A DNA stretch of 64,000 nt, taken from assembly GCA_037976565.1 (NCBI GenBank), contig CP137674.1:7421789-7485788 (forward strand). The letters are read 5' to 3'. This document shows positions 56,393 to 64,000 of the stretch, in pieces (position 1 is the stretch's first letter; every line of letters begins with the position of its first letter). The position numbers were made by a program, and so were the translations under genes. Origin of the DNA: Mesocentrotus franciscanus. Lineage: Eukaryota; Echinodermata; Echinoidea; Camarodonta; Strongylocentrotidae. The notes below the pieces were generated by a model, which was not told the DNA's origin, did no database searches, and saw only the letters and a program-made list of their open reading frames with translations.

Positions 56393-56512
56393 GAGCCCCC
56401 CGAAATTCAGAGGTTTTAGCAGGCCAGGGCGGCGGAGCGTCATTCATAGTGGGGAGCACCAACAATAAAGGGCGCTTTCCGGGAAAAGGGGCACCTATAA
56501 AGGGAAACCTCA
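56393..56512 (+). repeat. second 120-bp duplicate
   Basis: This is near-identical to 55808-55932. Shared words are AGGTTTTAGCAGGCCAGG, GGCGGAGCGTCATTCA and CAACAATAAAGGGCGCTTTC. The pair brackets the LINE fragment. Confidence 0.85.
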
Positions 56513-56879
56513 AAGCGAAAATATACAACTTTTTAGACATTGGTATTTACCCCTACATTGTGAGTACATTATCAGGATGATTTCAATGTTTGTTTCTCTC
56601 TTTACATGGGCCAAGATACTGTTTAAGCATCATACATGTACTTAGCAGTTGGCTGTGATGGTTAGAATATTTATTTGCGAGCGAACTATCAGAGATTTGT
56701 GAGGTCGCAGTGCAAAAAATTACATGTTATAAAGAGGAAAACAATCCTGATGGGGTTTTAAGCACAATCTAATCATGAAAGACTGAAAAGATCTTTAATA
56801 AGAAACATAATTATATCAATTTTAAATACGAGCGAGCGTAGCGAGCCATATTGGGTGAAATTAAAGAAAAATTGCTCTT

Positions 56880-57310
56880 AATCGCTTTAAATTAGGAGCA
56901 CTTTTTATGGGGAAAGGAAAAGGGGCACATATCCAAAGGGGAAAGGACACTTACTAGAAAAGAAAAAGAGCACATGTCAAAGTAAAAAGGGGAATTACCA
57001 GAGGTGAAAATGGGGCACTCCTCACACTTAATAAGGGCACTTAATATGATAACGGAAAAAGTGCAATTATCAGAAGGAAAATGGTACTAATTAGGAAGGA
57101 TAAGTTCAAGTCAAGTTAATTTTATTCAAAACCACACAAAACATGATATAATCTTTTACAACAAAAAGACTGGTAATAGTACATTAATCAATTTGATTAC
57201 ATAAAGGGGCAACTATCATAAATGAAAAGGGGCACTTATTACAGAGTTAAAGGGGGCACCTCTCAAATATGAATAAGGGCACTCATCGGAGATTTTTTTT
57301 TTAAGGGGCA
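56880..57310. repeat. degenerate AAAAGGGGCACTTAT tandem repeat
   Basis: About ten diverged units of 25-45 bp carry GGGGCAC followed by TA-rich words (56937, 57011, 57205, 57239, 57303). They are interrupted near 57090-57200 by an unrelated AT-rich piece. Non-coding. Confidence 0.6.
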
Positions 57311-57404
57311 CTTAATAGAAATAAAAACAAATCTCACGCACAAATTATGCAAAAGCGGTGAGTAATTGCGTCCCGCAGGACACAACAAAAATTCCCAGGT
57401 TAGT

Positions 57405-57465
57405 ATATCTGTAAAGCGCTTAGAGACATCGCGCCATACAAAAGCGGAATATTATTATTATTTCT
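57405..57465 (+). repeat. SINE-like tail
   Basis: ATCTGTAAAGCGCTTAGAGA, CATCGCGCCATACAAAAGCG and GAATATTATTATTATT. This is the same tail type as at 29440-29522. Confidence 0.55.
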
Positions 57466-58259
57466 GGAAGCTGGAGATGAATCGTTTTCGCATCGTACAC
57501 TGATTATAATTTTAATGATTTACACATCTGTCCATATAGTGTAACAGTAACGACTCATCTGTGACACTAAAACGATGTGCATGAGACTGATTTTGTTTGG
57601 TATAATTTGCATATAATTATGCGCAGATTGAAAAAGAAAATTTTTGACTGACAGTTCGTCTTCTATGCACCTGTACAACTGAATGGAGTGTTTTTACCCA
57701 GATTCTGACGATAAAAGTGTGTAATTTTCTGAACGAATTAGGCTTTTAAGGACTGATTTTATGAATCCGCAAACTGCCGAACTCGGAAGCTTTGCCGACA
57801 TGCTTGACGATGCCTCCGTGTTTTTACTTCTCGCATTTGTTATTTTTTCGCGCTTTAATGTGGTGTCGCATTTTGCAGGAAAGTTTTTTTGCCGGGGCCT
57901 TGCCCTTGGTTGGTTTCTTTCTATTTTTCTTTAACATACTTTTTCAAAAAAGAGGGCGGCCCCCCCCGAGCCCGCCGTAGCGCGGGCCCTGTACATTGTG
58001 TAACGGCATGATGATTTGACAGATGGACCTGAAGCTAACTGAGTCCTGACATACTTTTCAACGTTGTTAGTTGTACGCCCTAGTGTAGAGCGATCATCGG
58101 CATTTTGTTTTAATCTTAATATAGCCTAAAACACGAATTAGGGCTAGTTCTGACCTGAAAACGACCCAAATCTCGGAGCATGGCTAGCTGAACCGCGGGG
58201 CCTTGGTCTATATACGGATAAGTGAGTGCCCTGGGTCCACTTCTAACTCGTGTTTTTAG

Positions 58260-58352
58260 CCCTTCTTTCTTCCCTTTTCCTTTCCTTTCTTTTCCTTTCC
58301 TTTCCTTTCCTTTCCTTTCCTCTCCTCTCCTTTCCTTTCCTTTCCTTTTTTT
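58260..58352. repeat. TTTCC microsatellite
   Basis: TTTCC units are repeated about 14 times near the right end of the hAT-like element. The 78-codon and 103-codon open frames across it are artefacts. Confidence 0.9.
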
Positions 58353-58418
58353 TTTGCTTGCTTGTCACTCGTCAGGGGGCAGACTGCCCCCCCCCGTAGG
58401 TACGCCACTGGTGTGGAC

Positions 58419-59480
58419 AATATATTATGTTGTAAACACGGAAATGAAAGAAAACTGATCAAACGGTTATGAAACGAGCATAAAACGAGTATGAGACGAT
58501 GATGAAATGAGAATGTAGCGAGAGTTAAGTATGAGGATGGATTAAGAGGAAGAAAATGGAAAAACAATGAGCTGGCCGGGATACGTTATACATGTTTATA
58601 TACCTCACTTTAGAAATGTAGCCATCTGATTGGTCGAAATTGGAGTCGTGATTTTAGCCATGCCCCGCCTACCAATCAATAGTCTTTTAAAAAGTGCCCT
58701 CGTACCCGCCTACCAGTCGATAGTCTTTTGAAAAGTGCCCTCATACTGCGATCCCCATTGGTTTACGTGTTAAAATTGTCTTTGTGCAAGCGCGGACACC
58801 ATACAGTGCTTTTTGTTTGCGATTCCCAAATGATTGAAACTTTCAGTCATTTTTCCAGCGAAGATTACAGGGAGTGTAGCATGACGAGACTATGTGTCTT
58901 TCCGCGTGGCCCTACTCGGGGCCAATCGGGTATAACACGACTACGGACGACGCGACCGCAGCATTCACGTGCGTGCAACATACGTGAAACCGAAGCGTGA
59001 GGTGAACTTCGGTCTGTTTCGCGAACGCTAGTTCTTTATTGGTGTTATTTTCTCTGGAATATGAATCACAATATGAGCCACCCACATTTGGATGACAAGC
59101 ACACACGAACATAAGCAGTTCAATACATTTGTTTTCTTTTTACAAATATCTCAATTATATAATGGCAACACTATAGTAGGCCTACTCAAGTTTAAGTTAC
59201 AATTACTCACGCCTTTCTGATTGGCCAACGCATGCACATTTACGCTAACCCGGATTGGACACTGTGCATACGTCATTATTTGCGTAAACACAGCACAACA
59301 TACTTTACATAAGAAGAATAAGTACTTCATTTTCGAGCAAAATTGAATAATCCGTTTAATTTGTGATGGAGGGTACTCCATTCATATTACAAGATATGGA
59401 ATACTTATTACACTATTAATTCCCTTACAAGGCAGGAATTCTAATTACTTTTCATATTCCCCTTAAAAGGTCTATGATCG
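58419..59480. other. intergenic, short tandem duplication at 58666-58746
   Basis: CGCCTACCA-TC-ATAGTCTTTT and AAAAGTGCCCTC are repeated in tandem (58666 and 58707, 41-bp period). Upstream lies CTGATTGGTCGAAATTGG. ATTGG/CCAAT words suggest possible promoter character, but no gene follows that I recognise. Confidence 0.35.
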
Positions 59481-59554
59481 ACAGAATACCTCTTTATATT
59501 GACAGAAATATCTTTCTTTCTCTACTATCGTAATTGTCATTAATACCATATATA

Positions 59555-59755
59555 TTATTATGAATGATGACGATAATGACGATTATTATTAGTGTTATTA
59601 TTTTTATTATTATTAGTAGTAGTAGTAGCTGTAGTAGTAATAGTAGTAGTATTTCGCTATAATCACTTATCATAATATAATGGTTATCATTATTATTATT
59701 ATCATCATCATTATTATTACTATTATCATTATCATCATCATCGTCATCTTTCATT
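59555..59755. repeat. ATT/TAG/ATC microsatellites
   Basis: This is a compound trinucleotide repeat. The 86-codon minus-strand frame (59494-59754) is made of it and is not a gene. Confidence 0.92.
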
Positions 59756-59759
59756 TGGT

Positions 59760-60890
59760 GGACTTAAGCTCCTGCTTGGAACAATAGCACGGAATTCCGC
59801 CCACTTCGTTTCCTCTGCCAATTTAAAGTTGACTCAAAGATGCAGATTCTCCTATTGAATGTTGATGTCTATTTTTTTAGACGGTCGTTTTATGGTTGTT
59901 GAACCCAGTGCGAACTTGGCATTGGTTTCCCCTATGTATACTGGTTAAATTAAATTAAATTAGTTAAAAAATGGTTTATCAAACAACATCGTTTGCAGCA
60001 AAAAGGTGAATTGCACATGTATTCTACAAGATAGAAATGAACATTACAATTCAAATTACATGGCAATATAAACAATTGATTAAAAATTACATTCATCAAT
60101 ATAATTTTCCAGATAAAAATACATTGTTAAAAATCTGGAAAATTTGTATACAAATATCATCAGTAAAAAGTAAATACCTTTTTTTAAATTAAATTAATTA
60201 CTAAGACCAATTACTCTATGAAATAGAACTGTAAGACATGTATCTGTAATTCGGAGCAAAAAAACCCATGAAATTAATGCATTCGGATATTTTTTAAAAG
60301 AGGGAAAAAGAAAAGGAAAAGATATATGGCCAGTTACAAGTTTTCTATGATGTACATGTGATAAAATTGTTTAATTAGAAAAAGAAATGTCAATAACTAC
60401 AACAATACATAAAGTGATCGTCTAAAGAAGCCCTGTTTCTTAAAGAAAGGAAGGTGTCAAAAAAAATATTTATCAGTGAAAACAAAGGTGAATTGCTTGT
60501 GAAAACGAATTCCAAATTGACAAATAATACTTAATTTCAATTTTATATTAAAGATTGTTTCGAAATACCAACCATAGGAGGCAATGCACTGTTGTCAAAC
60601 CTTTGTGTAGGGCGTCAGTATTGGTTGTACTTCTGCAAACGTCTCAGGTTAAAACGACTTTTCCGTTGTAGTGGTATAGCCAAGACTTACACATAGAGTG
60701 AGTTTCTATGGATTTTGCAAAGTCTATACGAATTCTTTTACCGTGATTTTCGAGACTTCATAGATTACAGACACAAAAGCGTTGGTATATGTTTCGTATT
60801 CTTTACCCAATACGATCCGACATGCTCTTTTCTGTACACCTTTTAATGTTAATATCTGTTCACGAGTAAGGCTTGAATAAAAAAAAAAAA
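59760..60890. other. AT-rich, no recognised gene
   Basis: This may be 3' sequence of the adjacent minus-strand retrotransposon, but I can support no feature. Confidence 0.3.
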
Positions 60891-60899
60891 CGGTACGCA

Positions 60900-62075
60900 G
60901 TAGTCTAGGACAGGTCCTATGTATCCCTTATAGATGGTCATTACAGAGATTGTGAAGATTGTGCACCCTTAAAAAAGGGCAAGTGGTAAGGTTTCAGGAT
61001 ATACAACATATACCGTTTCCTATTACATTTCTTCACAATGTAAGGGCAAGTGGTAAGGTTTCAGGATATACAACATATACCGTTTCCTATTACATTTCTT
61101 CACAATGTAAGGGCAAGTGGTAACGTTTCAGGATATACAACATATACCGTTTCCTATTACATTTCTTCACAATCTCTTTAATGTACAGGTTCCACTTGAG
61201 GTCTGATTGTTTTATCACTCCTAAAAAATTAGCATAATGACCATTAGGTAAGACCCTATTGTTCACTGTAAGTAAGAACATATGGTTGATCAAATTCTTT
61301 AGAAAAGCATATATTCATAGCAAAATATTTAGCTGCATTCAACTTCATGTTATTTTTTAACAACCATTGTTGAAGCTCGTCTAACGAATGCTGAATGTTG
61401 GAGACCTGAGACAACATGCGACTTTCCACTAAGGTAAGATCGTCAACATACTTAAAGTATGAGAAAGAATTGTGGTTGCAAACATCATTAAACATGATAA
61501 GGAATAATAAAAAAATCGGATCTAGCTTGGTTCCTTGTGGAACTCCAGGGTAAATCATTTCCTTGTCAGAGAATTCACCTTTGTATTTGACACACTGTTT
61601 TCTATATTCGAGGAGGCTAACTATCCAAGATATAACAAAGGCGGGACTTCTAACTCAATCAACTTTCGAATCAAAATATTTCTTTTCTATCGAAAGCCAT
61701 TGAGAAATCCGTTATAACTACTGTACATGTAGAAATGGATTTGGGGTTGTCAGTATTATGGTTTAACTGATGTAGCATTTTCATCACAATCACAGTGATA
61801 CGTGGATAACTTTTGGCGATTATCAAATTGATTTACATCGATTTTTCCAGCAATATCTTCAAGTAACCACTTGGCAATATATAATTCACTTATCTTAGCA
61901 AAGTAATTGGTTAATGCTATCAGTCTAAGTTCCTTGATACTAGTTGGATTTACCTTTGGGATAGGAACTATTTCGGCACGTTTCCATTGTTCTGGAATCA
62001 TATACAAACCGAAAGATGTATTAAGGATACTGGCTAGGGGAAAACAAAGTTCATAAGCAAATTCCCGAGGCATCG
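60900..62075 (-). pseudogene. non-LTR retrotransposon reverse transcriptase, decayed
   Basis: Read on the minus strand, landmarks appear in the order of a LINE reverse transcriptase. IPEQWKRAEIVPIPKVNPTS and ELRLIALTNYFAKISE lie at about 61756-62000, a GVPQGTKLDPIFLLFLIMFN block at about 61488-61550, the YVDDLTL catalytic motif near 61435-61455, and the thumb region with FLGVIKQSDLKWNLYIKEIV near 61165-61225. Stops and frame changes (for example near 61740 and 61256-61293) make it inactive. The YVDD box is kept. No endonuclease domain was found, so the copy is 5'-truncated or its upstream part is too decayed. The element is of the CR1/Jockey-like broad type. Confidence 0.82.
60975..61175 (-). 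repeat. 67-bp tandem triplication inside the retrotransposon
   Basis: GGGCAAGTGGTAA-GTTTCAGG followed by ATATACAACATATACCGTTT recurs at 60977, 61044 and 61111, almost without change. On the minus strand it repeats the KKCNRKRYMLYILK-YHLPL part of the thumb region. Confidence 0.92.
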
Positions 62076-64000
62076 GTACAGTTTAGTCTTCAGATACACT
62101 AGCCAGATTCATTTTCAGGTTCTGTCAGTTCTGAAGTTGCGTATAAACAACACAAGGTTCCACGTAAGGGCATTGTGTCTCAGAAGGAAGATGAAGCTGG
62201 TCAACGTTTCCGATCGAGTTTGGGAGATCCTAAGAGATGGAAATAAAAGGATAGTTGATTATTCTAGCTGCGTCTTTAAAGTGTATGGGAGTGCTCGAGT
62301 CCACATTTGGAATATTTATGGAGGGCTGGTCTTGTCTCCCTCTGGTACGTAATTTTATGTAACGAAGCCGTCCAGCAGGATTTTCTTTTTTTTTAGTTGG
62401 CTAACTCTAGTACCATAATATTCTGAGCATTTGGTGCAAAGAAGCAGTATGGCACATTACTTGAGTCGCAGATGTATCCATTAGAGGACGAATGGTTGTA
62501 GGTGGAAAGAAGCGTATCTAAGATACGAGAAATAATCAGTTGGTTTGCTATGGGCATATACCGACGTAGCTAGCCTGTTTCCATTGTATTTGGGCAGTAC
62601 GTCCAAGACGTGGATCTTCTTTTGAGAACTCTTCATTGTAAATCGGATATTCAGGATATGCACATTAAACGCACGCTGGAAGGTGGACAATTCGTGACAA
62701 ATTAATGTCGTTAATGAAGCGAACTGAGAGGGAAGATTTCAGAGGAGAGAAAGAGAGAAAATCATCTGCAAGTTCAACCATGTAACCTACATGTAAATAT
62801 GTTGGCATGCTGATGCCGTTTTGGTAGCCGTTGTTGTCTCTTTCTTCTGATGGAAGAATTTATCATAACAAAAGAAAAAGAAATGTAGTTGTTCTTCGAA
62901 ATGCATAATGAAGTCGGAATAATCATTTACAATGCAATGAAAGTAATTTGTCAAAGGCAAACAGCTTTGCAACTCTCTTTGATATTTCTCTATATCTCTA
63001 TGTATATATATATACTCAGCAAACACAGAAAGTGGAAACTCTTTATTGTTCATAATTTGCATCATGATAAAGTAATGTTTAGTATTATATCCGTCAGATC
63101 AAGGCACACTTTAGTGTAAATAGTACAACGAAAAATAAACTGTATTTCTCATTCTGTTGATTTGCATACAGACCCACAGTTCACCAATAGATCACACGAT
63201 GTGCGACTGACAAAGAGCTATCATATAACACTGTTGCCAATACAGTTGGAATTATATTTCTTATATTTCCTCTTTTCATGAAATGATAGTGACAATACAT
63301 GATTTATTAATGCTAGATAAAGTTTGTATCTTCTCAGAAACTTTACTGACCAATCTCTGTGATCCTTTAGATTGATCAATAAAGTTTTGAGATCTGGCAT
63401 AAAATTCATCTAAGTATCAAGAATAATCATATTCTTACAATCACTTCATGCAAAGAGGTAAAAGAAATTTACTCCAACTTTACGGGCAACAGTGTAGATA
63501 CGACATTTGGCAATTTGCTGCGCTCACTTTATCGTCACCGTCTTATATCTGAAGACTTTTTTCATGGAAGCAGGTTCTGTTACTTCACTCAAAACATCTA
63601 AATGAGAATGAAACAATGAAATTATCTTGTTGTTAGGCGACATTATCCTTGGAATAATGTATTTGAAGAAAAACTTGAATAAAAGACAACAAAATGTACA
63701 ATTGAATAATAATATATAAAATTCCTTGTCACAACAAGAGCTACAGAAAAATGCAAGTTGTATGCCAGTTGACATGTACCTGTCATGAAAATGCACTTCA
63801 GCGTGAAAAAAAACCTACACAAAACAATAGGAAAAACATCGTGAGGTATGCCTTCCTTTATTTTCAACAAGTTTGGCAAGACGTCTTCAGACAAAATGAA
63901 ATTATTTTAGCTCATGCTTATTAACTTCTAAAGCACACTCGAAGCTTGAGATAACTTCAATACCTGGTAATAAGACGATGTTTCGTGATTAGCTGTTTGA
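62076..64000. other. no recognised gene
   Basis: Short open frames occur on both strands without family resemblance. A (TA)n tract lies at 63003-63012. Confidence 0.3.

Larger units (their letters stand above)
54890..58410. mobile_element. hAT-like element, 3.5 kb, perfect 8-bp target duplication
   Basis: The left end CAGTGGCGTACCTGGCAT and the right end, complemented, CAGTGGCGTACCTACGGG form a 13-bp inverted repeat (CAGTGGCGTACCT). GTGTGGAC flanks both sides (54882-54889 and 58411-58418). The 8-bp duplication and CAG...CTG ends indicate the hAT superfamily. No hAT transposase frame was recognised inside. The interior holds nested repeats, a LINE fragment and a SINE-like tail, so it is a non-autonomous or gutted copy. 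Confidence 0.88.

Noticed and set aside
59494..59754. Asp/Asn- and Ile-rich 86-codon frame
   Set aside because: It is encoded by compound ATT/ATC microsatellites.

Overview
This is eukaryotic DNA from an animal. The genes are split by introns with GT-AG boundaries, the sequence is AT-rich, and decayed transposons of several classes are dense. No operons, ribosome binding sites, CRISPR arrays, rRNA or tRNA genes were seen. SINE-like tails ending in ATT microsatellites, piggyBac and hAT relatives, and the large cysteine-rich multi-copy family are all common in marine invertebrates. An echinoderm or another invertebrate deuterostome is my best guess, with low confidence and no sequence search behind it.

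Layout. (1) 0.4-2.7 kb: a broken copy of a large multi-copy invertebrate family, with an SGNH-hydrolase-like part followed by cysteine-rich parts. (2) 3.1-14.0 kb: a 115-bp tandem repeat, a piggyBac transposase fragment, then four head-to-tail copies of a composite unit of about 2.1-2.4 kb. Each unit carries an integrase-type helix-turn-helix piece, the piggyBac C-terminal tail and exon-like pieces of an unknown gene. (3) 14.4-15.3 kb: remnants of a C2H2 zinc-finger gene and of another transposase-like family. (4) 15.7-28.3 kb, minus strand: nine well-preserved exons (368 codons) of an M3 metallopeptidase of the thimet oligopeptidase/neurolysin type. The exons carrying the HExxH zinc site are not in the window. 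Its 6.7-kb first intron holds five short elements with recognisable inverted ends and target duplications. The intron after exon 3 holds five decayed copies of the exon 3 end. (5) 30.8-33.0 kb: an inverted repeat built of purine tracts and a GGAGCCCC-type minisatellite family, which recurs at 36.7, 40.3, 42.0 and 55.8 kb. (6) 34.3-39.9 kb, minus strand: five exons of 71-75 bp, each encoding one leucine-rich repeat. (7) 43.8-53.8 kb: a two-exon gene of roughly 1,640 codons. It has duplicated Cys/His modules, a long central region, a PIN/FEN-like nuclease domain and a C-terminal CXC cysteine cluster. The second exon is interrupted only by four small frameshifts. Two identical 96-bp sequences lie on either side of the gene, and the right one is itself bracketed by a 21-bp duplication. 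(8) 54.9-58.4 kb: a hAT-like element with inverted ends and a perfect 8-bp target duplication. (9) 60.9-62.1 kb, minus strand: a decayed non-LTR reverse transcriptase.

Two parts look like ordinary host genes: the metallopeptidase and the leucine-rich-repeat gene. Almost everything else is mobile or repeat-derived. The most interesting object is the large nuclease/CXC gene at 44.2-50.6 kb, with its decayed relative at 0.4-2.7 kb and the flanking 96-bp repeats. I do not know a named transposon superfamily that matches its domain order.
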